Positions 10,878 to 22,882 of a DNA stretch of 64,000 nt are shown one piece after another. The translations under genes and the position numbers were made by a program. Below the pieces are notes generated by a model, which had not been told where the DNA came from, did no database searches, and saw only the letters and a program-made list of their open reading frames with translations. The stretch is from Lactifluus volemus (taxonomy: Eukaryota > Basidiomycota > Agaricomycetes > Russulales > Russulaceae), in the NCBI GenBank assembly GCA_022376515.1, contig WTXI01000010.1, positions 806,001-870,000 on the forward strand. Reading direction: 5' to 3'. How positions within the stretch are numbered: the stretch's first letter is position 1; every line of letters starts with the position of its first letter.

Positions 10878-13800
10878 TTAGTCAAGTTTCTTTCCAGTTC
10901 TCGCTTCGTAGATATCCACGTCTATGGTGTCCTTGGTCAGGAACCGCCAGATATAAACCGTCTTTGTCTGGCCATAACGACGAAGTCGTCCGATCGCCTG
11001 GGTCTCGTTCGCTTGGTAGATCTCCAATGTAGGCGCGAGCAGGGGCGAAAGAAAGATCGCATGATTGGCGGATGTCAGATTCGCGCCCGAAGCGCTCTCG
11101 TCCATCACGTTCAGCAGAAGCACGCGCTCCGCGCTGTCGTTCTGGAACTTTTCCAGATTCTTGCTCTTCTGCGCGGCGGAGCCCTTGATCTCGAGGAATT
11201 GGACTTTATTGGCGTTGAGAGCTTCAGCAACCTTCTTCATCAGGTCCGGGAACTGAACGAAGATGAGGACGCGCTCGTCGGACGGGATGCGCTTTCTGCA
11301 ACGTAACCGATAAGTCAAGACACCATCTCTACGCTGCGGAACACATCCCACGTACCTTATCAAGTGGATGACCTTTTCTAGCTTCATCCCAAAGCGCTTC
11401 CCCTTTCCCTCGCGCTCGTAATCATCCACTCCAAGAGTATCGCCTTTGATGATGTTCAGGACACGGGCGGCGGCCTTGCATTTACCGGAACGAGCATACA
11501 CGCAAGTCTCGCTTTCGGCCGCAGCTTTCACGTCGTTGAAACAGCCAGCATGGCCGCACGACGAAAGGACGGCGATTTCTTCAAGAGGAACGCGATCCCG
11601 CCCACATTCGGGGCATGTCACTACGGGCGGTTCGCTTCGCTGCTTCTGCAGATCCCGCACGATGGTAAAGTATCGTAAGGAGCGCACACGCCCCACAAGC
11701 TCCTTGGTCAGCCTGCGGATTATGTGTGTTTGTTCGCGGTGTTCCCAAATCGTCGCCTTGCGTTCGCCATCCTTCATCTTGCGACCTTGATTAGTGGTCC
11801 GGTGTTCTCCGATGCCCGCAGTGTCGAGCAGCTCTGTGACGAGTTTGGTTCCATCCTCGTCGCCGACTCCCTCCGTACGACAGACCCGCACATACTCCCG
11901 GAACAGAGATTCCTTGGGCTCGTCGTCCTGACGCTTCCCAATCTCCTTTTCTTTCTCGAGGGTCTGCTTGAGTCTCTTCAACAGATCGTTTCGACAGTCC
12001 TCGAGCTGCGTCTTGCGTTCCGTGACGATGACTTCACAGGCCTTCATCGCGTTCTCTTTGTTTGACGTGTCCAACTCGAAGTGAGAGCAACGCTTAAGGA
12101 GAGCCTCTTCTGCGGTGCTGGAGGTCCAACGACGTCAAGTCAGGAGTGTGTCCATAAGAATAAAGTACTACGTACGAGCTGTCGCCAAGGGACTGTGCGA
12201 CGCGCTTTTCGCGGTCGCTGTCGGTCTTTTTGCCCTTTTTAATGGTCATATCCACGGCGCGTAAGTGATGCTCAAGTTCAAGATAAATGGCACGCTCAGC
12301 GGCCGGCAAGGATATTTTCTCTATCTTTTCCTCCCAGGGAATCTCATCAATTTCGGCGATGTTCTAATAGATATTCAGTTCGAGAAGTGGCCACAAGCCA
12401 ACGATACGCACCTGACGGACGAAGCGATCGAGGAACGTCTGCCCGAGTTCATGGCGGTGTGCGTGCCAGTCCAAGCTATGCGTTTCGCGGAACGAGTGGA
12501 ACTTCTCGACAGCTTCGATGGTGGGCACAATCAGAGATAGGGCCAAGAGTGAGCCATTACTTACGTACCTGTTTGTTCCTTACGGCGTTTCTTGACCTCA
12601 ATGGACTTGCCTTCGTTATCGTCGTCGATTCCGAGGTGTAGGTTGAGATGGGCCGCAATAGTCTTGACCGCAGCAAAGTCGTGAATCGGAGGTGTCCCGG
12701 ACAGCACCCAGTGTCGGTCCGCAGACAACCGCGTCACCAAAGAGTGGATTTTGCCGTCCAAATACGTATACTCGTCGACAACTTTCCGCGCGAAGTGGAA
12801 CATCTCCATCGGAGGGGACTGCATCTGCTTCCAGTCGCGCTTGGCCGCACCTCGCAGCTTCCACGGGTCCTTTGCCTCGCGGAGCTCCTTGGGCTTCACC
12901 TCTTTCTCCACGCGTTTTCGTTTCTTCGATATAGAAGACGCCCCGGACGTAGACACCGTCTCGTCGACGTCCATGACATTTTCACTCTCCGACGTACGAG
13001 CCTTTTCCTTACCTTTAGCGCTTGCCTTGGGTTTAGCCTTCGGCTTTGGCGGAGACTTGGCTTTAGGTGCGTCGGAATCCTCGCCGTCAGAAATGTCAAC
13101 GTCAACGTCACCGTCCTCGTTGTCGTTGTCGTCATCGGAATCAGAGACGATAAAGTCAGGAGACTCGGACCGGGACTTCTTTTTGGAGATACGGCCTGCC
13201 TTGGTCGGCCTTTCTTCTTCGCTGTCAGAGTCAACGTTGTAAACGGCCATTTTCGAGACTTTTCGGCTGAGGCGTCGAACCGGTTTCTCTTCACCTCCAG
13301 ATGATTGATCATTTTCATCAGACGAAGTAACCTCGATGGCCTTGATGCCCCGACTCTTCTGCTTCTGAATGTCCTTCAAACGGGGAACTTCGACATGGCT
13401 GAAGATAAGGGTCCCGGAACTACTGCTAGGTTCACCCCCTGTTTTCGACTTTGAAGCCGCCGGCACTTCTGTGGGTTTCGCTTTGGCCTCCTTGACTTCT
13501 TGAATTCCTTTTATGCGCTTCGACGGTCGCATTGCCTTCTCGGCCTCCTCATCTGTGAAAATGTAAGCATGCAGGTAAGAGAATAGATAATGGTGTTTAA
13601 CGAACCTCTCTTTCGGGCTGCGTGTATCGCGTCCATGACACTTACAGATCCCTTGTTACGCAACCGATCAACTTGCCCTCCCAAGGTCTTAAGAGCGGTG
13701 TCAAGACGCGCGTTAAAGTAACGACCGTCCGAAGCTGGAAGAGAACCACCGGCGGCGATAGCCTCGAGATTCGCAAGATACGCTACACTTTTGAAGAGAT

Positions 13801-16800
13801 TGGACGCGGCGACGATGATGTCCGCGTCGATGACTTGCTGAATGGACACGGAGTTGAGGTTGCTTGCGGTTGTGAGCGTGATGACCTGGATCTTCGCCTT
13901 GGATGACACAAACTTCTTAATCTCCGTCGACCATTGACGCGTGAGGTGGGGAGGGACGACCACAAGCGAAGCCTTGACACGGATTTTGCCCGGAATTTCT
14001 GCCGCGTCCTCTAGTTCCCGAGCAACCTCTTTGCGCGTACAATCGATCAGACCGAGGGTGATAGCTGTCTTCCCATAGCCAACCTGGTCTGCGAGGACAC
14101 CGCCGCGTATGTGCACGGGCTGCTGTGCACGCCCTTCGGCTCGCCAACCTAAAGGCTCGAGCATGGCCTCCGAAACTTCCTCTTCGATAAAGGGTGGCGC
14201 AGTTAATTTCTCCTGCTCCAACATCCAATGAAGCGAACGCAGTTGTTCCACGCGGAGAGGAAACTTATCGAAGTTGGGAGGCTGAGGGTGTTGGGGATCT
14301 GGACGATTGCTGAGCAAGGTAAACTTCGGCAAGATGAGTTTGACAAGGGGCTTGAAGTTGGTGTCCAGACGCCAAGACAGGGTTGGCGTCCCTTTCCTCC
14401 CTGACGTGGGAAGACGAGCAAGAGCCCGATGAGTCAGTGATGCGATGTTGATGCCAATGCGCACAGTTCCAACGCCGCTGTCATCCAGCCTGAGCTGGGT
14501 CACGAACGGTGCAGGACGTCGTTTCAAGCGACGCTCGTACTCGCCAGCTTCGGCGCTGTCTTCGATACCTATGACTTTCTTCCCTTGTTTCGTCCAGCGC
14601 AGGAAAGGGGGAACAGGGGCGCAGCGCTCGCAATTTGAGTGATCCTCCGGAAGTTCGACCTCTTTCCAGGTCGTGAAGGGGCCGCCCACGACCTTGATTC
14701 GCTCCAGCAGCCATGACAAGGCACGGAAAGTGGCCCGTTCGTAGATCTGTTCGACTTCTTGCCAAGCGCCCTTTGGCCACTCTGGGCCGGCTTGCGAATG
14801 GAGAGGAACACGCGCGACGAGCAAAGCATTCGCGGACTTGCAAGCGTCTTTGCTGACTGGTACGTGGAGGTTGTCCTTTGGGACGGAGTAGTGTGCTCCC
14901 TGGATGTGTGAGGGCTATCGAATACAACCGGAATTAGATATGTACAACCAAGCATGGCACACAAACATACCTCAAGGCTAACACCATCTGCGAAAACATA
15001 TCTTTGTGGAATGACGCACGAGACAAGTTGGGGATCACCCTTGCTGGACTGCCGCCAAGAGGATTGTAAGCGAGCGAAAATAGGTCGCGTCTCTCGGTAC
15101 TCGAGGCGGCGAATGGTCGTGGAGAAAACGAATGCGTCGTCAGTTGGCTTCCCGGAACGAGTTAGATCGAGGAGTAAGAAGAGAGGTGGGAGGGCAGCAT
15201 CCTCTGTAGTTGAGACTTTCTTGTGGAGCGCATTATTCGCAGTACCGCACTTGTCCAGGAGTATATACGTCCCAGAGATATCACGATCAAAATGAACGAT
15301 GTCGTCACTGGGGATCGATACCTCGAGTTGAGAGAAAACGGTGCTATAGAGGAATTTGGGATCTTGCAAGCCGAGCTTTGATTCCCATGAAGGAACCAGT
15401 TCTCCGGCACCTCTAATGGTGATCTCCACGGAAGTCGTATGCGGCAATGCCACTTCCCATCGACCGTTTAAGAGCGACCCGTTACAGGCGAGACGAGCAG
15501 CAGGATTCATGAGAAGCTTGCGAATTTCGGCGTTGGCGGGCTCGTTGGGAGATGGCTTGGCATAGAACAACCATTCAGGCCGTTGCGGGTGAAGGCAGAG
15601 CTCTAGCAGAGCTTTGGTTGACTCGTAAGTGACGTACCACAACTCCTGACGCCTGAGCTCGACAAAGCGCAGTTCTGGTCCCACAGCTTCGATGACAGCG
15701 CTGCGCCAAATTTCCCAACGCTTAGATGGTATTAATGCACCGAACTTCTGTTTCAGAGAGTCCAACAAACGTTCCGTAATACCTGATAAGCCAAGGCACA
15801 TGGGGAGAGCGGACTTGAGACTGCGCTCGAAAGTAGACGGTGCTAGCCTAGGATGGGTTTTCACGTCAATCGGTCGCGCATTATGCTCCGGACGGCCACC
15901 GCATTTCACACAGGCTGTGAAGCCACAATCGTCACAGCGGCGGACCTCACGCTCCGTCATGTCCTTGCGGCCTTCACACGTACAGAAGCGAACGCTGCTC
16001 ATGGCATCCTTCAATAGGGTAAGGAGAGGTTGGGCGGTGGTCTTGGAAAGGTCGAAAGGTCTCTCTAGGAGCTGATCCTCACCGAAAATGTGGTCGTGTA
16101 AGGAATCAGAAGGTAAGTCGACTTCCATGACATCTTCGTCGACCTCAGTGATCTGCGTCCCGTGTTTCTCTTCGTACGTCCTCTTGTCATGGCCAGGTGT
16201 CAAGTATTTCATCGAGAGGACCAGAGAAACGAGGAGTGACGTCCCTACGACCGTCGTGGACATAGCATTACCAGCCAAGTCGGCGAGCTGATCCTCAGTT
16301 TCGCGTGTCAGCAGCAACTCGTCTATAGGTAGACCTTGTAAGTGGAGGGCCTCTAGTCCGACCATTGGTCCGCCGCGATTCGTGAGGTAAGGAATCATGG
16401 ATGGTGTGAGGCAAGGTGAGATGCCAACCCGGTTCGACCCAATCGAGCGATCCACGTTTTGCGACAAGTTCCATACTTGGCTAGGGGAAGATCGCGTCAG
16501 AGGTTACAACAAAAGGATCACACAACCAACCTTTTATATGCAGGGTCAACCCCAACCACAGCCGATCGGAGCAATGATATATCCATAAGATCCCAAACAC
16601 GCTCGACCTGACCGGAGACCCAATCTGCCCAGCCGTAATCAAGCATTTTGACAGAGCCACCTTGGAAAAGGTAGGTAATAACTTGGATATCAAAAAAGTG
16701 AGGACACACCTTCATCCCAGTTCGTAAGTGGTCGTTTGGATCCAAGGGTTTCCTCCAAGCGAGTGCGCTGATGACGAGACTCGCAACGACCCCAGTCTGT

Positions 16801-17881
16801 CCGACCTGTCCTGCGATCCAGCGCGTTGTAACTTTCCTGAACAAGTTTCTCCCTCGCTTGATGGATTCGAGGATCGTCCGAGGGCAAAAGGAAGGCATCG
16901 AGGGTGCAAGACGCCTCGCGCCTCATGGAAGCCATACGATCCGCCCACTTGGTCGGAATGCTGGAAGATTGCGCGTTGACCGCCATCATGTAGCCACGAG
17001 TTCGCGTATGAGGCACATAATAGGTCTTTGTGTCCAAGCGCATTGACTTTGCACTGTATTTAGCGTCCTCGAATTTCTTTACGACCGATTGCCAAGGGGC
17101 ACCGCACACGTTCTCCAATATCACAATTGGAGGACGATGCTTTTTGACCCAATTCAACATGCCATGGAACGTCCGGCCGGATTCTCCCCCCTGCTCAATG
17201 TCTTTCTTTTCATTGTTAAGATTGGAATAGTCGACGCAGGATGTGCCAGCGATAAGGACGTCGACATTACCAGGGACGAAAGCCTTGGCACCATAGGCGG
17301 TATAGCTGTGGTATCATGAGAGGGCTTATTGACGAAAGGAATACAGCTTGGACCACCCACGCATAATCATCACCAAGTTCACAGACATCCCGGAAAAGTA
17401 GTGGCGGTTGGAAGTTTCGTTCGATATACGCTTGTTTGAAGGGAACAATCTCGCAGGAGAATACATGCTCCACTTCGATGGTAGTACCGAATTTCTCAGT
17501 CATGGCACGACTGATAAGATTGAGGGCGAGTAGAGGAGACTCGGTTCCGGAGCACATTGTCGCAACCCGTAATTTCCGTCCCTTGAGGTGTTCCGCCATG
17601 GTTTTGACCTCACTCATGCGGGAGACAATATCAAGAAAGATGTCGGGTAGACTAGAGATTGGCGGTAACGACGAGTCCTCCGGTGAGATGTACTTATCTC
17701 TCTTTGCAGTGATACCTCCCTCCTCTTCCTCATCTTGGTCCATGTCGAAGTCCATACGGCGGTCATAGGTAACCTCCTCAGCGGAGGTACCTCCTGTTTC
17801 TTCTTCAGCATGTTCAGATCTTGGTTTTGCGAAGAATGAAGAGATCTTTTTTTGTTTCATTCGATCTTTAACAGACGACAT
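10878..17881 (-). CDS. DNMT5: DNMT5: cytosine-5 DNA methyltransferase fused to RING and SNF2 ATPase
   Basis: Ten exons join without a frame break to 2,172 residues: 17881-17361, 17305-16710, 16660-16531, 16480-14971, 14914-13606, 13552-12569, 12512-12412, 12363-12176, 12117-11356 and 11295-10878. The methyltransferase (about 100-500) has the SAM motif LRVATMCSGTESPLLAL, catalytic Cys197 in AGTSCVDYSNLN, ENVCGAPW, and a C-terminal QLADLAGNAMS motif. A Cys-rich segment follows near 580-610. The SNF2 part has Walker A DQVGYGKT (about 1198), VVDEY as Walker B after a 200-residue acidic/basic insertion, and RHWVLSGTPPI. A RING follows (CPECGRD...SSCGHAGC), then a C-terminal helicase lobe ending in QAIGRLRRYGQ. 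This is the ATP-dependent maintenance methylase architecture of the DNMT5 family. Residues 10-17 (QKKISSFF) match a PCNA-binding PIP box. No chromodomain is visible. It shares a promoter with the PAP2 gene. Confidence 0.95.
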
Positions 17882-18016
17882 GACAAGAGATGGGAGAGGG
17901 ATAGTCAGTCAGCGATAAACGCGCAACGCGTGTTTGTGATGATGTCATCAGCGCGTGTTGTCACAAATACATGACTCGATTCGTCACGCCTTGGGATCAC
18001 TTCTTCACTCACTGCC
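17882..18016. promoter_or_regulatory. Short bidirectional promoter with ACGCGT box (DNMT5 / PAP2)
   Basis: Only 135 bp separate the divergent start codons. ACGCGT lies at 17926-17931, 45 bp from the DNMT5 ATG, with AAACGCG just before it and CAGCGCGT about 20 bp beyond. ACGCGT is the MluI cell-cycle box bound by MBF-type factors at G1/S genes in ascomycete yeasts; use by this fungus is inferred. A near-palindrome TGATGTCATCA (about 17938-17948), similar to bZIP/ATF sites, lies in the same promoter. Confidence 0.5.
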
Positions 18017-19206
18017 ATGTCTGACCTCCTCCGTAGACTAAAGAGCAAAATCAACGAGATCTATGGCGAAGATGCCCTTCACTGGTTTGAGAGTCACCTT
18101 ATCGTAGATTGGCAAGTGCTTAAATCACTTTCTGGATTGTATTTTAACAAACCCTCTCCCATAGGATCGTCGTCTTGGGCATATTTCTTCTTGGCCTGTA
18201 TCTCGAAACACAGCCAGCCTTCGAGAGAGACTTCTCCCCTAATGACCCACTTATTCAACACCCCCACAAGCATCAACAGTGAGACCTTCATTCTCTCAGC
18301 CTGACTCTGAGCACTTACGCGGGCCAATTGAAAAGAGTCTCTTCATTTTCAAACTTCACGATTTCCATAGCGATGCCTGGTGTGCTTTCTGTTTTTATAG
18401 CGATATACCGAAAGTCGATCCATGAAATTCATCATGGCTCACTTTCACTGGCCGCTGGCAGGTTCGTCGCTCGTCACGAGGTGTCGAATCCCATCGTACT
18501 CACTATCCACAGAGCCGTGACTCACTTAATCACGGAAGCCCTGAAGAACCGCATCGGTAAATACCAAAATATGACAATTGACGCAACTTATGGATGTGTT
18601 TATTCTAGGTCGACTTCGCCCAGACTTTCTTGCTCGGTGTCAGTGGGACCCGTTAGAACGTATCTGCACTGGGTTCGTATGAAGGTCAATTTCTACCGAA
18701 TCATCGCTGACGAAACACAGTGATGTCAGCGACATTCTCGATGGGCGCAAGTCGTTTCCCTCTGGCCATTCTTCTACGGCCTTTGTCGGAATGACTTTTC
18801 TCTCCCTGTTTTTGGCGGGCAAAACAGCTGGTTTATGTTTTGCCGTCTCATCTTCTCCAGTCTCCTTCCTTCGCAGCCGACTTACTCGCTTATGCCTTGT
18901 CCTCGCCCCACTTTTCTTCGCCTCCTGGGTTGCCATTACTCGTATCGAAGATTATGTATGTCTTCAACCCCAATTGTCTCCCACATTCCAGACTGATTAT
19001 CTTTGAAGCGCCACCACAAGGAAGACGTGATTGTCGGGGGTCTTATTGGTATTTTCTCGGGAACCATCTGCTACCTTCATTACTGGCCAAACCCTTTCTC
19101 GGTGGCCAGCTTTTCATCGGAGACGAAGGGTCGCCCCAGGCTGGCCAGCGGCGACTCCAGTAGATCCGGCTATAGATTAGCGACAGAAGCCCCAGAATTC
19201 GACTAG
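18017..19206 (+). CDS. PAP2-family lipid phosphate phosphatase
   Basis: Seven exons give 291 residues: 18017-18111, 18165-18278, 18336-18461, 18513-18556, 18609-18672, 18721-18955 and 19009-19206. The three phosphatase signatures are present: KNRIGRLRPDF (motif C1, KxxxxxxRP, across an intron), PSGHSSTAF (C2), and TRIEDYRHHKEDV (C3, with the catalytic His and Asp, across an intron). Several hydrophobic membrane segments surround them. The family removes phosphate from phosphatidate, lysophosphatidate or diacylglycerol pyrophosphate in ER, vacuole or plasma membrane; yeast Dpp1 and Lpp1 are members. Intron 1 begins with GC (TTG then GCAAGT), a GC-AG intron with otherwise perfect consensus. The upstream neighbour on the other strand, DNMT5, shares the promoter. 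Confidence 0.9.
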
Positions 19207-19793
19207 AATAATTTACATCTAGATTCATGTAGTGGATATCCTATAGACCTAGAACTGGCCGCAATGCGCCTCAACCCGAACTGAGATTACCGCTCCGCTT
19301 GCTCCGACCATCTCCGATGGGCACTTTGCGGATTCCCCCAACCATCATTTAGGGTTAATTAGACTTCAGACCATTACCTGGGGGGAGGAGCTGATCCAAG
19401 CACCCGGGTCTTGTTTCATAACCTCCCCGGCGCAGGCAGACATACAGTACATTCCGTAAACTTTGGGGCTAATGTTCCCGTCCACTGACCAAAATGTTTT
19501 CATTCACGTGGCGTAGATTTGATGGAGAGTGGAACCCATCTACTGTCCCCGATCAGCTGCTGCGCGGTTCATGTGCTCGACACCTGCAGTATTTTGATTG
19601 GACGGAACAGGGACGGGCCTTCATAAATGTTATGGGGAGGTGTGATGTGACGTTGCTCAGCACCGTGTGGTTTAGCGGCGCACATATCATCCGCTGGCAA
19701 CTGGGATGTGGGTTAAAACCTCACAGGCTCACGTGCAGCAGAACCAGGGTAGGTCCATCGTTAGAATTATCATAAAATGCAAAAAATGTGTGG
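19207..19793. other. Intergenic between convergent genes
   Basis: 3' flanks of the PAP2 gene and of the CID gene. A short plus-strand open frame (19494-19775) has no recognised family or good start context. Nothing else is supported. Confidence 0.4.
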
Positions 19794-22487
19794 CTACGAG
19801 GAACCATCGTTTCGAATGAACACCCACTTGTCCCCTACTTTTTGCATCCGACCTCCCGAAACACTCTGACCTACTTCCTCCCCACCACCCTCCTCATCCA
19901 GACCCACCTGCGTCGATTCGTGACTACCCTGTGCCCAATCAAGGCCATTTTGGGTGTTGGTGTGCTCCCCCAACACGATCGCATCCGTGGTGCTCCCCGC
20001 ATACCCATCGCCCCCATAGTCCCATCGTGCTTGTCCTTCTCCAGAATTGCTGTATGCGAAGCCCCCACGCCCTCCTCGTGCTCCAAATGCGCCTCTACCC
20101 CGACCTCCTCCGCGTGGCGGGCCTCCCCGAGCCTCGCCCGTCCACCCACCACCGGCATAACCAGTCCGTTGATTTCCCTGCATCGAAGGCCCACTGGGAG
20201 TTGGAGGCACCTGGCTCGTCATGTTGACAGTGACTTCCATGACAAACATCATCAATTCTTCCTGTGATGGCGGCCGCCCATTCGTAACGGCCCACGCTTG
20301 GCCCAGGGCTTCCCACGATGCGGGCGAAGTGGGATCAAACGTCGAGTAGTCGAAAGATTCTAGCCCCGATTGGTTCGCGTCTGGATCGACCTCCTTGTCC
20401 ACCTCACTACTACCGGTCGCAGACGTCGCCGTCGCTTGCAGTGGAGCGGTAGCCGGGGATGGTACAGATTCGCCCAAGACCGGCGCTGTCTCAACCCCGG
20501 GAGCCGAGGAAACGGCAGGCGGCGACTGGGCCGGCCGTTGTTTGAGATCATCCGGCGTCATACTCCCGTCGTCATCAGAAGATGGCCTGATCTCGCGTCC
20601 AAACTCGTCTACCCCAGGATGTTGTGAGGACGGAACTTCGGCGTCAACGTTGGTTTGGTCCGTGATGGACGGTCGATGTGGAGGACTGTATGGCTTTACG
20701 TCTCTCCGGCCGCCTGCCCCGTATCTACTTCGCGGAGGGCTCCTCGACCGACTCCTTCGAACGTGCGCGGAGCCCGGGCTACGGGGCTTTTCATAAAACC
20801 GGTCACGGAAACCCTCGCGATCTTGATCACCGAAACGCCCTCGACCACGAGGCCGAAAACCGCCTCTCAATCTGCCCCTTGGACTCTGATAATCATTTTC
20901 CTCGACTGAGGGTGTCTGGTAGCTTTGGCCAGCATCCCACGGGTTATTCGGCGCGCCTCGTGAGTTATTATTCCAATACGTAGATGGGCCGGCGTCGGGA
21001 GAAGTTAAGGTAGGTATGGGTTGTGGCGGCGAAAGCGGCGTCTGAATTGGGGGAGTGGTTATCTTAGAATGAACCGACTGAGTTGATGGCTGAAATAGTT
21101 TTAATTTATTCGTATCAAGGTGAGGAAGTTGCACTTGTGCTGAATGAGTGTTGTTTGCTATTGTTTGGCTGTATTGACTGGGTCAGGGAAGCTAGCCAAG
21201 TTGGAGGATCGAACTCACGGGCCGTCCACAGACACTGGAATATTCCTGGATTGAGAGAGCAAGGCGAGCAGCGCTGCTTGCACAGCGGCGGCCTGACCAG
21301 CAGGGTCTGTAGGTGTCTCAACGCTCACAGGCAGATTTAGAGCCGCCTGTAGAGGCGCCGAGCGCACCAGGGGCTCGATTACGGCGTCGGATACTGGTGC
21401 GGAAACTGGCACGAAACAATCAGACATTCGGCATTTCTCTCACTTTCCAAAAAAGCGTAAAGCGAAAGCATAGTTGGAATTGCACAAAGGAGAAATACTT
21501 AGCGAACAACGAAATCATGACAAGATAAGCACCTGGAGCGTCATCACCCTTCAGCACGTTCTCCAATCTCGTCAATACCGCAGGTGGGAATGTAGACCCT
21601 TTTGTCCAGATGTCGAGTATCTTCTTCGCCTTTTCCTAAAATATGTGCACCACAGCAAGTAGTTAGAACCCTCGTTCAATTCACCTAGCCGTGAGAAAAG
21701 GGATGGAAACTATGGATCCAAGTGTAACATCATATGATCAGAAGGCGCAGTGATGGATCTTGCGACGCTTCATTATAACGAGCTACGATGTGTGTACCCG
21801 GGTTTCGGGAAGCTCAAGCATGCGTGCCCTCGAAGGCGCAATGCTGCTTCCATACCTGGTATAAACAGCCCTTTGGCAGATCCTACCCTATGTCCTGTGA
21901 AAGGAGACAACTAACACAAGAGATTTTCCCAAGCGTGATAAATGAAAATTAGCTGTACATGTTTCACTGACCTTGCCTTCGGACACACCAGAACTCATCA
22001 TATCCTGAAATAAACCCTCCAAGACAGCTTCTACTTTAAGCAGAAAGGTTGCACTATTGCCGGGATGAGCGTCACCAGTGAACCCGTGCTTGGTAGCGTG
22101 GTCGCGAGCCGCAAGTGCCAACGCGTGGAATGCATACAGACTAGGGACCTTAAACTGAGGCTGCAGGGATTTGTGCGTACGGTACAACATGGACACCAGT
22201 TGTGCATCATTCTAAGGAATGGGCGAGAGAGAACAAAAGTGAGCACACGACTCCGGCAATGGCGAGGCGAGGGGCAGCAAAGACGAGTTGAAGAACAGAG
22301 ATCGGAACGCACCTCAAAGCACTTTTCCGCCTCCTCACTCAATTTCTTCATCTTGGAGGCTGACACTCGCTTTGACGATACAACATCTTTGAGGGCTTTC
22401 TCAAACTCCTAAGAAAATACGAGTATCAGTCAGTTTGCACGGGCGTGGTGAAAATGCCAGGGACTCTCCATACCTCTAATGAGGCAT
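19794..22487 (-). CDS. CID/RPR-domain RNA-processing protein with RS/RGG tail
   Basis: The N-terminal 130 residues are a CTD-interaction domain (RPR/CID), an all-helical fold binding the phosphorylated tail of RNA polymerase II. Visible parts are FEKALKDVVSSKRVSASKM, QLVSMLYRTHKSLQ and EKAKKILDIWTKGSTFPPAV. A Gln/Ala-rich linker follows. Then comes a long disordered tail with RGRLRGGFRPRGRGRFG, an SRSRSPPRSR patch and a glycine-rich RGG region. No RRM was seen, unlike Nrd1 or Seb1; general shape resembles SR-like CTD-associated factors. One intron (about 21640-21965) is near 320 nt, several times the local norm. The start is uncertain: the ATG at 22487 works only if one base is restored in a CATTAG string, otherwise a short upstream exon exists. 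Likely nuclear, in transcription termination or splicing. Confidence 0.75.
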
Positions 22488-22882
22488 TTGTGTACTTACT
22501 GCCTAGAAGACCAACTCAAAGTTAGCAATGAGCAGGGTTAGGTGCTCCAGTGAAGAAGTCGGAAGGGACTGTATTTATTTGTCTCTGTTATCACACGGGC
22601 GCCTGTTGGGAACAAGGGTCTCTGTACTCAATCTATGTAGTCGATCGCTTTGTACAACCCTGCGGCGTGGATTATCAACAAAGAAAGAGTAATTTATCAT
22701 AGGTGCCCAAAGCCAGGAACTAGTCTCCTTCACATCTCGTTCAGCTTCCCATTGACATGCCAAACTTTCCCACGCTCTGTTGGCAAAATTGCGAATGTGG
22801 TGTTGCGGATTTGGACGGCGAGAAATCTCTCAAGGTATGGCCGGGATACATTGACCTCACATGCATGAACACAATCATGAAA

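Noticed and set aside
17882..18016. Upstream exon coding a chromodomain for DNMT5
   Set aside because: Only 135 bp remain before the divergent PAP2 start, with no open frame of use.
22575..22763. Minus-strand open frame as a possible first exon of the CID gene
   Set aside because: It ends in a stop without a donor leading to the CID exon, and does not resemble the N-terminus of CID proteins.
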